From Corynebacterium sp. (GTDB lineage Bacteria; Actinomycetota; Actinomycetes; Mycobacteriales; Mycobacteriaceae), in the NCBI RefSeq assembly GCF_030532715.1, contig NZ_JAUNKO010000003.1, forward strand, positions 248,001-312,000: a stretch of 64,000 nt of DNA, given 5' to 3'. The notes beneath the pieces are model-generated. The model searched no databases. It saw only the letters and a program-made list of their open reading frames with translations, and had not been told where the DNA came from. Below are positions 45,354 to 54,655 of the stretch, one piece after another. The translations under genes were made by a program, and so were the position numbers. The stretch's first letter is position 1; the number at the start of each line of letters is the position of its first letter.

Positions 45354-47448
45354 ACGCGTAACCCCGCCCACGGCGAACAAAGTCCCCCTGACCCGCAGCC
45401 ATCACGGTAGGGAATTCATAGATAACTACGAGTGGTTGCGGGACAAGACGTCTCCAGAAACAATCGCCTACCTGGAAGCGGAAAACGAGTACACGGCGTC
45501 GCACACCGCAAACCTCGCGGCGCTGCGGGAGAGAATCTTCCAGGAAATTAAGGGTCGCGTCAAAGAGACGGATATGACTGTGCCGACGCGCTCCGGCGAC
45601 TGGTGGTATTTTGTTCGCACCGAGGAGGGGAAAAGCTATAGCGTGAGCTGCCGAGTGCCCGCGCACGACTGGAACCCGCCGGAGATCACCCAAGACGCGC
45701 TGCCCGGCGAACAAGTCATTCTGGATTCGAATGAGCTGGCGGAGGGGCACGAGTTTTTTGCGCTTGGCGCCGGTTCGGTTACGCTTTCGGGCCGCTACTT
45801 GGCGTATTCCACGGATGTTGCGGGCGACGAGCGGTACACGCTGCGCATCAAAGACCTCGCAACGGGCGAACTGTTGAGCGATGAAATTCCCGGTATCGCC
45901 GCCGGCGCGGTGTGGGCGGGGGAAGACTACGTGTTTTACCAGCGCGTTGACGCAGCATGGCGGCCCGATTCGGTGTGGCGGCACCGGGTGGGCACGCCCG
46001 CCAGCGAGGACGTGCAAGTTTTCCACGAGGCTGACGAACGCTTCTGGGTGGGTGTGGACGCTACCCGCAGCGAAAAGTACTTGCTCATCGAGCTCGGATC
46101 GAAAACCAGCAGCGAAGTGTGGGTGCTGGAGATGGACAATCCCACCGGCGAATTCCGTTGCTTGGTGCCGCGTGAAGAACGCGTGGAATACGGCGTGGAC
46201 CATGCGGTAGTGGCTGGTGAGGACCGCTGGCTGGTTGTACATAACGCCACCGGACCGAATTTTGAGTTGGGGGAGTGCGCAGTGGGCGAGCTCCACTCGC
46301 TGGCCGATTTGAATGTGTTGGTCCCGCACAATGACGACGTTCGCATCGAGGGTGTGGACCCCTTTGCCACCCACATAGCCTTCGGTTACCGTGCTGGCGG
46401 CATCGGCCGGTTAGCGTTGATGAAGCTGGACCCCGGCTACACCACGTTTACCGAACTGGAGTTTGCGGAGGACTTGTACAGCGTGGGCACGGGCAATAAC
46501 CCCGAGTGGGAAACCCCGCGCCTCCGCTACACGTACACCAGTTTTATTAGCCCGTCGAGCATCTATGAGCTCGATGTGCAAACCGATGAGCGAACCCTGT
46601 TGAAGCAGCAGGAGGTGCTCGGCGGCTACGATCCAACGGACTACACTGCCACGCGCCTGTGGGTTACCGCGCGCGATGGGGTGCAGGTGCCGGTGTCGTT
46701 GGTGCACCGCGCTGACCTTGATCTTTCGCAACCGAATCCCACATTGTTGTATGGCTACGGCTCGTACGAAACCCCCATTGATCCCGGGTTTTCCGTGGCC
46801 CGCCTCAGTATGCTTGACCGCGGAATGATCTTTGCCGTTGCACACGTGCGCGGCGGTGGTGAAATGGGCCGGAAGTGGTACGACACCGGCAAGTTATTGG
46901 CGAAGAAAAACACCTTCACCGACTTTATCGACGTCGCGGACTACCTCATCGAGCAAAAGGTCACCGCGCCGGAGATGTTGGCGGCCAATGGTGGGTCTGC
47001 GGGCGGCTTGCTCATGGGCGCGGTGGCGAACATGGCCAGCGACAGGTTCCGCGCTATCGCCGCAATCGTCCCGTTTGTTGACCCCCTCACCAGCATTCTC
47101 ATGCCCGAGTTGCCGTTGACTGTGGTGGAGTGGGAAGAGTGGGGCAATCCGCTGGCCGATCCGGAGGTCTACGACTATATGGCTTCCTACGCCCCGTACG
47201 AAAACATCGAAGCCAAAGCGTATCCAAATATTCTTGCGGTGACTTCAATCAATGACACCCGGGTGCTGTACGTGGAACCCGCGAAGTGGATCGCGGCACT
47301 GCGCGCTACAGCGACCGGCGGTGAATTCCTGTTGAAAACGGAAATGGCGGCTGGACACGGCGGGGTTTCCGGCCGCTACGATAGCTGGCGCCAAACCGCC
47401 TTCGAATTCGCCTGGATTATCAATCAGGTCACCGGCAAGCTGGACTAA
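45346..47448 (+). CDS. ptrB: oligopeptidase B (S9A prolyl oligopeptidase family)
   Basis: Serine peptidase that cuts short peptides, usually after Lys/Arg. 700 residues with an N-terminal seven-bladed propeller and a C-terminal hydrolase domain. Catalytic Ser551 (NGGSAGG), Asp637 (NDTRV) and His671 (GHGGVSGRY) are all present. Cytoplasmic (no signal peptide). It starts inside the end of the ABC transporter ATPase gene and so is probably in the same transcript. Confidence 0.93.
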   Translation: MTERVTPPTANKVPLTRSHHGREFIDNYEWLRDKTSPETIAYLEAENEYTASHTANLAALRERIFQEIKGRVKETDMTVPTRSGDWWYFVRTEEGKSYSVSCRVPAHDWNPPEITQDALPGEQVILDSNELAEGHEFFALGAGSVTLSGRYLAYSTDVAGDERYTLRIKDLATGELLSDEIPGIAAGAVWAGEDYVFYQRVDAAWRPDSVWRHRVGTPASEDVQVFHEADERFWVGVDATRSEKYLLIELGSKTSSEVWVLEMDNPTGEFRCLVPREERVEYGVDHAVVAGEDRWLVVHNATGPNFELGECAVGELHSLADLNVLVPHNDDVRIEGVDPFATHIAFGYRAGGIGRLALMKLDPGYTTFTELEFAEDLYSVGTGNNPEWETPRLRYTYTSFISPSSIYELDVQTDERTLLKQQEVLGGYDPTDYTATRLWVTARDGVQVPVSLVHRADLDLSQPNPTLLYGYGSYETPIDPGFSVARLSMLDRGMIFAVAHVRGGGEMGRKWYDTGKLLAKKNTFTDFIDVADYLIEQKVTAPEMLAANGGSAGGLLMGAVANMASDRFRAIAAIVPFVDPLTSILMPELPLTVVEWEEWGNPLADPEVYDYMASYAPYENIEAKAYPNILAVTSINDTRVLYVEPAKWIAALRATATGGEFLLKTEMAAGHGGVSGRYDSWRQTAFEFAWIINQVTGKLD

Positions 47449-47471
47449 TCGTCCATACGGCCACCCTGGCG

Positions 47472-47498
47472 GGGCTGTTCCAATAGATGGAACAGCCC
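47472..47498. promoter_or_regulatory. operator site A: GTTCC-N7-GGAAC upstream of mhp operon
   Basis: Core GTTCC (47477-47481), seven bases, GGAAC (47489-47493), inside a perfect 11-bp inverted repeat (47472-47482 and 47488-47498). The same core occurs at 52968, 53185 and 60087. It is 96 bases before mhpC and 23 after the ptrB stop, so a terminator role is the alternative, but there is no T-run. Confidence 0.65.
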
Positions 47499-47535
47499 TA
47501 TAGGTTCGGCTGGGGTTCCTCTTACGATCACTCAG

Positions 47536-47551
47536 TGTGCGGGGCATCACT
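47536..47551 (+). promoter_or_regulatory. candidate GlxR/CRP-like site upstream of mhp operon
   Basis: TGTGC-GGGGCA-TCACT matches the GlxR consensus TGTGA-N6-TCACA at eight of ten positions, 38 bases before the mhpC start. Confidence 0.45.
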
Positions 47552-47588
47552 ATCGGTGCCAACGTTTCGCCTTTGGATCGGAGGAACC

Positions 47589-48458
47589 ATGAAATATACG
47601 AGTGTGTGGGACGATCTCGCGGAAGTCGAGTTCAGCCAGGGATACGTGGAGGCGGGCGGCTATCGAACCCGCTACCTTCACGCGGGTTCGCCGGAGAAAC
47701 CAACATTATTGTTGCTCCACGGGATCACCGGCCACGCGGAGGCCTATGTTCGCAATCTTCGCGCCCACGCCGAACACTTTAACGTCTACGCCATCGACTT
47801 TATCGGCCACGGTTACAGCACCAAACCGGATCATCCGCTGGAGATTCCCCACTACATCGACCAGGTGCTCGCGTTCCTCGACCACCTCGGCGTGGAAAAA
47901 GCGTACTTCTCTGGCGAATCCCTCGGCGGCTGGACCACCGCGCGGCTCGCACAATTGCACCCCGAGCGCGTGGCGCGCATCGTACTCAACACGATGGGCG
48001 GGACCATGGCGAATCCGCAGGTCATGGAACGTTTGTACACGTTGTCCATGGCGGCTGCGGAAGACCCAAGCTGGGAGCGTGTCCAGGCCCGTTTGGAATG
48101 GCTGATGGCCGATCCGAGCATGGTTACCCCAGACCTTATCCGTACCCGCCAGCGCATTTTCGAGCAGCCGGACTGGAAACACGCGTGCGAAATGAACATG
48201 GCGTTGCAGAACCTAGAGATCCGCAAACGCAATATGCTCAGCGACGATGACCTGCGCGCCATCCAGGCCCCAGCGCTGGTGCTGTGGACGACAAAGGATC
48301 CATCCGGACCGGTGGATGAGGGGCGTCGGATCGCTGAGCTGATTCCGAACGCCCGCCTCGCGGTGATGGAAAATTGCGGTCACTGGCCACAATACGAAGA
48401 CGCCGACACCTTTAACGCGCTGCACCTCGAATTTTTGCTGGAGGGCTCCGATGCTTAA
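47589..48458 (+). CDS. mhpC: meta-cleavage product hydrolase (MhpC-like)
   Basis: Alpha/beta hydrolase that cleaves the C-C bond of the ring-fission product. ATG at 47589 with GGAGGAA upstream; 289 residues. Oxyanion region LLHGITGHAEAY near 39-50, nucleophile Ser111 (GESLGGW), Asp237 and His265 (NCGHWPQYE) make the triad. It overlaps mhpB by eight bases. The order hydrolase - dioxygenase - hydratase - dehydrogenase - aldolase is a complete lower meta pathway. Confidence 0.88.
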   Translation: MKYTSVWDDLAEVEFSQGYVEAGGYRTRYLHAGSPEKPTLLLLHGITGHAEAYVRNLRAHAEHFNVYAIDFIGHGYSTKPDHPLEIPHYIDQVLAFLDHLGVEKAYFSGESLGGWTTARLAQLHPERVARIVLNTMGGTMANPQVMERLYTLSMAAAEDPSWERVQARLEWLMADPSMVTPDLIRTRQRIFEQPDWKHACEMNMALQNLEIRKRNMLSDDDLRAIQAPALVLWTTKDPSGPVDEGRRIAELIPNARLAVMENCGHWPQYEDADTFNALHLEFLLEGSDA

Positions 48459-49392
48459 ATTGTTGGCGATGTCGCACAGCCCGCTGCTGCATATCAACGA
48501 TCCCGGTGCCGAAGTGAAAGCGGAACTCGATGCTGCGTTCGAGCGTGTTCGCAGTGCTGTACGCGAGTTTGACCCTGATTTGGTGGTGACGTTTTCCCCA
48601 GACCATTACAACGGATTCTTCTACGACCTGATGCCGCCCTATTGTGTCGGCTACGAGGCCGTTGGCGTCGGAGATTACGATTCCCAGGCCGGGCCCCTGG
48701 ACGTGCCCACCCAGCTGAGCGAAGAACTTGCCCAATTCCTGCTCGATCGTGGGATCGACATGGCCATTTCGCGTCGCATGGAGCTCGACCACGGTGCGGT
48801 GCAGCCCATGGAAATCCTGTACGGCGACATCGCTGCCAAACCCGTCCTGCCGATCTACGTGAATGGGCTCGCTCGCCCCTTCGTCCCTATGGAACGGGTG
48901 CGCCGGATGGGCCAACTCGTCGGTGAATTCTTGCGTGGCCGTTCGGAAAAGATCTTGATTATTGCGTCCGGAGGGCTCAGCCACGATCCGCCAGTCCCGC
49001 AATGGGTGACCGCCACCGACGAGCAACGAAAGCTGCTGCTCAACGGCCGCCACCCCACGGAAGAAGCGCGCAACGCGCGGCAAGAACGCGTCATCACCAC
49101 CGCCCGAGCGTTTGCGAAAGGCGAGGCGGAAATCCAGGACCTTAACCCCAGCTGGGATCGTAAGTTTATGGACGTTTGCGCCGCCGGCGACCCCACCCTT
49201 TTCGACGCCTACACTGCGGATCAAATGGACATTGACGCTGGTCACTCCTCGCACGAGGTGCGCAGCTGGGTCGCCGCATTTTCCGCAATGAGCGCCGCCG
49301 TGGACGGTTACGACGTGGCGTACGAATACTATCGCCCGATTAAGGAATTTATCGCAGGATTTGGCATCATGTTCGCGGAGGAGTGCGAATGA
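48451..49392 (+). CDS. mhpB: extradiol dioxygenase, 2,3-dihydroxyphenylpropionate type
   Basis: Class III (LigB-type) Fe(II) enzyme opening 2,3-dihydroxyphenylpropionate or 2,3-dihydroxycinnamate. 313 residues, almost the E. coli MhpB length. SHSPLLH near 8-14, SPDHYNGFFYDLMPPYC near 49-65, catalytic histidines His114 (DHGAVQP) and His178 (GGLSHDPP) match MhpB. Stop overlaps the hydratase start (ATGA). Confidence 0.92.
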   Translation: MLKLLAMSHSPLLHINDPGAEVKAELDAAFERVRSAVREFDPDLVVTFSPDHYNGFFYDLMPPYCVGYEAVGVGDYDSQAGPLDVPTQLSEELAQFLLDRGIDMAISRRMELDHGAVQPMEILYGDIAAKPVLPIYVNGLARPFVPMERVRRMGQLVGEFLRGRSEKILIIASGGLSHDPPVPQWVTATDEQRKLLLNGRHPTEEARNARQERVITTARAFAKGEAEIQDLNPSWDRKFMDVCAAGDPTLFDAYTADQMDIDAGHSSHEVRSWVAAFSAMSAAVDGYDVAYEYYRPIKEFIAGFGIMFAEECE

Positions 49393-50165
49393 GCGAGTCC
49401 CTGCAACGCGTAGCCGGCGACCTGTTCGCGGCGTATCGCACGCGCACCCCGATCGCGCCACCGCGGTTGACCATTCCAGGGCTGGACGTAGCTGGCGCGT
49501 ATAAGATCCAACAAACTCAAGAACGCGCATTTGAGGATGCCGGGCACCAGGTGGTGGGCCGCAAGATCGGCCTCACGTCGCTGGCAATGCAGCGGCAACT
49601 TGGTGTGGACAGCCCAGACTTCGGCTTTTTCACCGATCGCATGGTTTTCGCGGACGGTGACACCATTGAAGTCTCCCAGTTTATTGACCCCAAGATCGAA
49701 CCGGAGCTTGCGTTTCGCTTAGGCAGTGATCTTCCGCCGGATGCAGACTTTGAGGCGGTGGCCGCGGCGATCGATTCGACGTTTGTGGCGGCGGAGATTA
49801 TTGATTCCCGTGTCCGCGATTGGGACATTCGCCTCGTGGACACCGTAGCTGATAACGCTTCCTGCGGCGCTGTCATCCTCGGCGCCGAGCTGAAAAACGT
49901 ACCTGTGTGCGACTTGCCAGGGGTTGCGGCGTGCATGCGGATCGGCGGCGAAGTCGTCGGGGAAGGCACCGGCGCGGCGGTCATGGACCATCCCTTGCAC
50001 CCGCTGGTGTGGCTGGCGCGCACGCTCGGCGAACAAGATGTGACGCTGCGCGCCGGGGACCTGATACTCACAGGTAGCTTTTGCGGCGCAGCCCCCGTCG
50101 CGGCCGGTGACACAGTGACCGTCAGTTACGGCGACTTGGGCTCGCTTACGGCACACTTTCAATAA
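49389..50165 (+). CDS. mhpD: 2-hydroxypenta-2,4-dienoate hydratase
   Basis: Adds water to 2-hydroxypentadienoate to give 4-hydroxy-2-oxovalerate. ATG at 49389 with GGAGGAG upstream, 258 residues. [18 protein letters not shown] near 56-73, EPELAFRL near 102-109 (metal-binding Glu), and [15 protein letters not shown] near 228-242 are conserved. The next gene starts 16 bases downstream. Confidence 0.93.
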   Translation: MSESLQRVAGDLFAAYRTRTPIAPPRLTIPGLDVAGAYKIQQTQERAFEDAGHQVVGRKIGLTSLAMQRQLGVDSPDFGFFTDRMVFADGDTIEVSQFIDPKIEPELAFRLGSDLPPDADFEAVAAAIDSTFVAAEIIDSRVRDWDIRLVDTVADNASCGAVILGAELKNVPVCDLPGVAACMRIGGEVVGEGTGAAVMDHPLHPLVWLARTLGEQDVTLRAGDLILTGSFCGAAPVAAGDTVTVSYGDLGSLTAHFQ

Positions 50166-50181
50166 ATCAAGGACATCACCC

Positions 50182-51099
50182 ATGAGAAAATACACCGCAG
50201 CTGTGGTCGGCCCAGGCAATATTGGTACCGACCTGCTGATCAAACTGTTGCGCAACTCGCGCAACGTCGAACCCATCTACATGATTGGTGTGGATCCCGC
50301 CTCCGATGGCCTAGCCCGCGCCGAAAAACTTGGCGTTACCGCGTCTGCCGGTGGCGTGGATTGGCTGCTGGAACAATCCGTGCGGCCCGACCTCGTGTTC
50401 GAGGCAACCTCGGCGTATGCGCACCAGGCCAATGCTCCAAAGTATCGGGAAGCCGGGATCCGCGCCATCGATTTGACGCCGGCAGCCGTTGGCCCGTACT
50501 TCTGCCCATCGGTAAACCTTGATGCGCTCAAGACGGTGGACAACGTGAACATGATTACCTGCGGCGGACAGGCAACTACTCCTATCGTGGCGGCGGTGTC
50601 ACGCGTGGTGGAGGTTGAATACGCCGAGATCGTGGCGTCGATAGCTTCGAAATCGGCGGGCCCTGGAACACGCGCAAATATCGACGAATTTATGGAAACA
50701 ACCGCACGTGCGCTCGAGCGTGTTGGTGGTGCGCGGCGGGGCAAGGCTATTTTGATCCTGAACCCCGTGGAGCCGCCGATGCTGATGCGCAACACGGTGT
50801 ACTGTTCCTTGCCGGCGGAGGCGGCAGAGCCTGGCGAGTTGCAGGATCGAGTACGGCAGTCAATCGATCAGATGGTTGAAACGGTGCAGGGGTACGTTCC
50901 TGGCTACCGCCTAACGGCCGAACCCCAGTTTGATCATGCGCGGCCGGAGTGGAATGGCTGGGGGCGCGTCACCGTGCTTATCGAAGTCCGCGGCGCCGCT
51001 GACTATCTGCCCGAATACGCCGGAAACCTAGACATCATCACCGCGGCCGCTGTGGCCACCGCGGACCGGTACGTGGAATTGCTCGAAGGAGGAAAATAA
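50182..51099 (+). CDS. mhpF: acetaldehyde dehydrogenase (acylating)
   Basis: Turns acetaldehyde from the aldolase into acetyl-CoA with NAD and CoA, in a complex with MhpE that channels the aldehyde. 305 residues. Rossmann GPGNIG at 10-15 and catalytic Cys127 in [13 protein letters not shown]. Abuts mhpE with no gap between stop and start codons. Confidence 0.94.
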   Translation: MRKYTAAVVGPGNIGTDLLIKLLRNSRNVEPIYMIGVDPASDGLARAEKLGVTASAGGVDWLLEQSVRPDLVFEATSAYAHQANAPKYREAGIRAIDLTPAAVGPYFCPSVNLDALKTVDNVNMITCGGQATTPIVAAVSRVVEVEYAEIVASIASKSAGPGTRANIDEFMETTARALERVGGARRGKAILILNPVEPPMLMRNTVYCSLPAEAAEPGELQDRVRQSIDQMVETVQGYVPGYRLTAEPQFDHARPEWNGWGRVTVLIEVRGAADYLPEYAGNLDIITAAAVATADRYVELLEGGK

Positions 51100-52110
51100 A
51101 TGCCAACGATTCGCCTCAATGACACCACGCTGCGCGACGGCTCGCACGCGGTACGTCACCAATATACGGAGGATCAGGTGCGGCGAGTGGTGCGAGCACT
51201 CGATGATGCCAACGTTGAGATGATCGAGGTGACCCACGGCGACGGCTTAGGCGGGTCCTCCTTCAACTACGGGTTTTCTAAGGTCAACGACCTAGACCTT
51301 ATCGCCGCGGCCGTCGATGAAGCCACTAACGCCCGCATCGCTTGCCTGCTGTTGCCCGGCCTGGGCACTGTCGCTGACCTGAAGGAGGCGCAACAGCGCG
51401 GGGCCAGTATGGTGCGCATCGCCACGCATTGCACCGAGGCTGACGTGTCTATCCGGCACTTTCAGGCCGCGCGTGAACTCGGGTTGGAAACCGGCGGTTT
51501 CCTGATGCTTTCCCACCGCATTGAGCCGAAAGAACTTGCGAGTCAAGCGCGCATCATGGTTGACGCGGGCTGCGAGTGCGTCTTCGTTGTCGACTCTGCA
51601 GGTTCACTGATTATGGAACAAGCTTCCGAACGGGTTGCGGCGCTTGTTGATGAAATCGGCGACGACGCGCAGGTGGGCTTCCACGGGCACCAAAACCTTT
51701 CGTTCGGCGTTGCTAATTCGGTGCTTGCGGTGCGGGCCGGGGCGTCGCAAATCGACGGTTCCTTAGCAGGCCTCGGTGCCGGCGCCGGAAATTCCCCCAC
51801 GGAAGTACTCGCAGTTGCGTTCGATCGGCTTGGTATCCAGCACGGTGTCCGGAACGCCGAAATCCTCGCCGCGGCCGAGGATGTGCTCAAACCTATGGTC
51901 GAACGGCTCCCGAGTTTGGATCGTGGATCCATCGTCCAAGGCTACCGGGGCGTTTACAATTCCTTCCTGCTCCACGCGGAACGCGCTGCTGCCCGCTACG
52001 GCGTCCCCACCGCGGACATTCTCGCCGAGGTTGGGCGTCGCGGTTACGTCGGGGGCCAGGAAGACATGATTATCGACGTCGCGGTCGCCCTCCGCGACGC
52101 CGCAGCGTAG
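51100..52110 (+). CDS. mhpE: 4-hydroxy-2-oxovalerate aldolase
   Basis: Splits 4-hydroxy-2-oxovalerate to pyruvate and acetaldehyde. 336 residues, AGGAGG before the ATG. HMGL-like TIM barrel with TLRDGSHAVRHQYT near 10-23 (metal-binding Asp and catalytic His/Arg), VDSAGSL near 163 and FHGHQNLSFG near 193. Last gene of the mhp operon, convergent with the regulator gene six bases away. Confidence 0.94.
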   Translation: MPTIRLNDTTLRDGSHAVRHQYTEDQVRRVVRALDDANVEMIEVTHGDGLGGSSFNYGFSKVNDLDLIAAAVDEATNARIACLLLPGLGTVADLKEAQQRGASMVRIATHCTEADVSIRHFQAARELGLETGGFLMLSHRIEPKELASQARIMVDAGCECVFVVDSAGSLIMEQASERVAALVDEIGDDAQVGFHGHQNLSFGVANSVLAVRAGASQIDGSLAGLGAGAGNSPTEVLAVAFDRLGIQHGVRNAEILAAAEDVLKPMVERLPSLDRGSIVQGYRGVYNSFLLHAERAAARYGVPTADILAEVGRRGYVGGQEDMIIDVAVALRDAAA

Positions 52111-52116
52111 CGCGGG

Positions 52117-52902
52117 TTAGGCGGTGCGGTCGTGAGCCCGTTGGTGCTCGAGGGCGGCGCGACCGGCCGCCGCGCAAATGCGTTTGAGGGCGAGGGCGTG
52201 CTCGTCAGGTTTGAACTGTGAGGAGGCGCCGGAAACGGACATGGCGGCGATGGGTTCGTTGTTGCGTCCGAAAATCGGGGCAGCGATGCAGCTAAGGCCT
52301 AGGGCAATCTCTTGGCGGTCGTGGGCGATGCCCTCAGTGCGAATATTGGCGAGCTCTTCGCGGATTTCGTCGGGATCCGTGATCGTGTACGGGGTCCAGC
52401 GGTGGAGCCCGCCGGCGATAGCTGATTCGGCGCGTACCTCGTCCCACGCCAACATCGCTTTGCCGACACCCGTGCAATACGCGGGGGCGCGTCCGCCGAT
52501 GCGGGAGGGGCTGGCGATGCGCCGGGCGGAAAACAACTTGTTGATGTAGACGACCTCGTTGCCTTGCAGCGTTGCCAAATGCACCGTTTGGCGCGTGCGT
52601 TCGAAAAGCACGGCCAGGAATGGGGTGAGTACCTCGCTGAGTATCTCGCTGGTGCGTGCCCCACGGTCGCTGGTGAGTTCGAAGCAGAGTGGGCCGAGGC
52701 GGTAGACATCGCCGGAGCGTTCCACTGCGCCATTGGCAACGAGGGTGGCAAGGAGGCGGTGCGCCGTGGATTTGGACATTTCAGCGCGCCGCGCCAATTC
52801 ACTCACACCGACACCCGCGGCATCGTGGTCGCTGAAGCTGCGGAGCAGGCTGAAGGCTTTGTCTACGGCACTTCTGGTATCGGCAGATTTTGTGTTGTTC
52901 AT
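52117..52902 (-). CDS. IclR-family transcription regulator
   Basis: Likely pathway-specific regulator of the aromatic genes. ATG at 52902 with GAGGAAAG upstream gives 261 residues. N-terminal winged helix with VSELARRAEMSKSTAHRLLATLVANGAVER near 34-63; C-terminal effector domain with GKAMLAW near 145 and LSCIAAPIFGRNNEPIAAMSVSG near 211-233. Frames from 53031 add an unrelated leader. Located between the two catabolic operons and divergent from the dioxygenase genes. Palindromes GTTCC-N7-GGAAC at both ends of the intergenic region are its probable binding sites. Confidence 0.9.
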   Translation of the reverse strand: MNNTKSADTRSAVDKAFSLLRSFSDHDAAGVGVSELARRAEMSKSTAHRLLATLVANGAVERSGDVYRLGPLCFELTSDRGARTSEILSEVLTPFLAVLFERTRQTVHLATLQGNEVVYINKLFSARRIASPSRIGGRAPAYCTGVGKAMLAWDEVRAESAIAGGLHRWTPYTITDPDEIREELANIRTEGIAHDRQEIALGLSCIAAPIFGRNNEPIAAMSVSGASSQFKPDEHALALKRICAAAGRAALEHQRAHDRTA

Positions 52903-52933
52903 TGGTTCTTTCCTCAGGACTTCTTCCGGACAT

Positions 52934-52949
52934 TGTGCGCTAGAACACA
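52934..52949. promoter_or_regulatory. candidate GlxR-like site near the iclR-type gene
   Basis: TGTGC-GCTAGA-ACACA, eight of ten consensus positions, 32 bases upstream of the regulator's ATG. Confidence 0.35.
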
Positions 52950-52966
52950 TTGCCGGCCATAGGAGA

Positions 52967-52999
52967 CGTTCCACTCTGCGGAACGTGATGTGAAACACA
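52967..52999. promoter_or_regulatory. composite operator site B (regulator promoter)
   Basis: GTTCC-ACTCTGC-GGAAC (52968-52984) directly joined to CGTGA-TGTGAA-ACACA (52984-52999). The first is the shared palindrome, the second a GlxR-like half-conserved palindrome. It is 66 bases upstream of the regulator start, suggesting autoregulation. Confidence 0.7.
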
Positions 53000-53058
53000 T
53001 TAGAGCGTGTTGTAAACCTGGCAGAAAACAATCACCCCATTTGAGGGAAGGAGGCTGG

Positions 53059-53205
53059 GTGAACGTGCAGCTCATTGTGCGCATCCGTTGGGGTATTGCG
53101 AACCTGTGCGGGGGACTCGGGTCCGCCGTCGCCCCAGTGAGGCGATGCTGCGGCGCGGTCGAAGCGATGGGCAATTGCCATGCCGTTCCACTGTGCGGAA
53201 CGTGA
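53059..53205 (+). CDS. possible 48-residue leader peptide before dioxygenase operon
   Basis: GTG at 53059 with AAGGAGG at 53048-53054, a strong ribosome site at rather short spacing. The product is 48 residues with five cysteines (CGG, RRCCGA, NCH, LCGT) and ends inside operator C. Unknown; it may be a leader peptide, a small protein or chance. Confidence 0.25.
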   Translation: MNVQLIVRIRWGIANLCGGLGSAVAPVRRCCGAVEAMGNCHAVPLCGT

Positions 53206-53216
53206 GCTAGAACACT
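53184..53216. promoter_or_regulatory. composite operator site C (first dioxygenase operon)
   Basis: GTTCC-ACTGTGC-GGAAC (53185-53201) joined to CGTGA-GCTAGA-ACACT (53201-53216). It is followed by AACAC-N5-GTGTT (53211-53225). It is 79 bases before the alpha-subunit start. Confidence 0.75.
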
Positions 53217-53294
53217 CTATGTGTTTCGGGGCACAGTACAAATTGGACACCAGGTTCGCCGTGTCAGTCCCACGGCAGTCTTAGGAGAAACAAC

Positions 53295-54653
53295 GTGTGT
53301 ACACCAGACAACCCAATGCCTCGGGGAGGGCTCACCCGGCCCGAGGCGTTGGATGTAAACCTTGATGTGAGCGGTATGGTCGACCCCGACGGGGGTCTTG
53401 TCGATCGCCGAATTTTCTCGGACCCGGCGGTATATCAGCAGGAAATGCGTCGAATATTCGCGCGAAGCTGGTTGTTTATCGCGCACATGGACCAATTCCA
53501 GCGCCCGGGTTCCTTTTTCCAAACCTATATGGGCGAAGATCCCGTCATTGCGGTGATGAACAAAAAGCGCGAAATCCGGGTGCTGCTGAATAATTGTCGG
53601 CACCGAGGTGCCCGGGTGTGTCGCGCAGACGAAGGCGCAACGAAGAACTTTATCTGCACGTATCACGGGTGGGCGTACGACCTCGATGGCAACCTCGTGG
53701 ACGTGCCCGCCCAAGACGCTTACGCCAGTGACTTCAATCCCGCGGATTGGGGATTGGTGAGCGCCCCGCGGGTGGCAACGTACAAAGGGCTTATTTTTGC
53801 GAACTGGGACGCGGACGCGGAGCCGTTGGAGGACGCGCTTGGCGATATGAAGTGGTACATCGACGCGTTTATGGACCGCGATCCGGAAGGCACCTGCGTG
53901 GTTGGCGGCGTGGCAAAGTGGGTGCTTGAAGGCAACTGGAAGCTTGCCGCCGAGCAGTTTGCCACGGACTGGTACCACGTGAACATGTCGCACGCCTCAG
54001 CGCTGATGGTGCTGTCGCCCACGGGGAAAGGCCCAAAGAAGGAAATCGCAATGCGCACGGGTGTGCAGTACACCGATGCGCGTGGCAACGGCGCCGGGTT
54101 CCCCGTCCACCCGCGCAACCGGTTCGACGCCCAGCCGGTCCACGAGTACTACGACTATGAGTTCCTGCGCGAACGGCTGTCCCCAGCGCAGGTCATGGGG
54201 CCGTTGACGAACGGCCACGCCACCGTGTTCCCCAATTTCTCGTACCTGCCGGTAAATGGGTCGATTCGAGTGTGGCACCCGAAAGGCCCCAACAAGATGG
54301 AGGTGTGGTCTTGGACGGTGCTCGACAAGTCCATGCCCGAAGAAGTTCGCCGCGCCCAACGCCTGTACAACCTGCGCACCTTCGGCCCATCCGGCATTTT
54401 CGAACAGGATGACGGTGAAAACTGGTCCGAGTGTCAGGCGAACGCGCACGCGTTCATGGTGGGAAATACCGCGCTGAACTACCAGATGGGCCTCGGCACG
54501 GAAACCCAGCGCGAAGACTACCCAGGCACCACCTCCGGCTTGTACTCCGACGCCGCCGGGCGAGGCGTGTATCGCCGGTGGCGCGAACTCATGTCAACCC
54601 CAGCCTGGCACGAAACCCAGCAGGGAACTCAGCACGAAGCCCAAGGAGCATAA
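53295..54653 (+). CDS. ring-hydroxylating dioxygenase, alpha subunit (first)
   Basis: Catalytic subunit that adds both atoms of O2 to an aromatic ring, giving a cis-dihydrodiol. GTG at 53295 with AGGAG upstream; 452 residues. Rieske ligands Cys101, His103, Cys121, His124 (CRHRG...CTYHGW). Mononuclear iron site with bridging Asp225 and ligands His228 and His233 (DWYHVNMSH), and a carboxylate in EQDDGENW near 370-377. First gene of a complete three-component system. The closest functional analogue by gene set is HcaE (phenylpropionate/cinnamate dioxygenase), but the substrate is inferred. Confidence 0.9.
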   Translation: MCTPDNPMPRGGLTRPEALDVNLDVSGMVDPDGGLVDRRIFSDPAVYQQEMRRIFARSWLFIAHMDQFQRPGSFFQTYMGEDPVIAVMNKKREIRVLLNNCRHRGARVCRADEGATKNFICTYHGWAYDLDGNLVDVPAQDAYASDFNPADWGLVSAPRVATYKGLIFANWDADAEPLEDALGDMKWYIDAFMDRDPEGTCVVGGVAKWVLEGNWKLAAEQFATDWYHVNMSHASALMVLSPTGKGPKKEIAMRTGVQYTDARGNGAGFPVHPRNRFDAQPVHEYYDYEFLRERLSPAQVMGPLTNGHATVFPNFSYLPVNGSIRVWHPKGPNKMEVWSWTVLDKSMPEEVRRAQRLYNLRTFGPSGIFEQDDGENWSECQANAHAFMVGNTALNYQMGLGTETQREDYPGTTSGLYSDAAGRGVYRRWRELMSTPAWHETQQGTQHEAQGA

Positions 54654-54655
54654 CC

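Noticed and set aside
47472..47498. Simple terminator of ptrB as the sole role of this inverted repeat
   Set aside because: Possible, but there is no T-run and the core matches three other catabolic promoters exactly in arm sequence and spacing, so it is listed as an operator.
52903..53031. N-terminal extension of the IclR-type regulator from 53031
   Set aside because: It covers the composite operator, has no domain likeness, and the ATG at 52902 has a good ribosome site.
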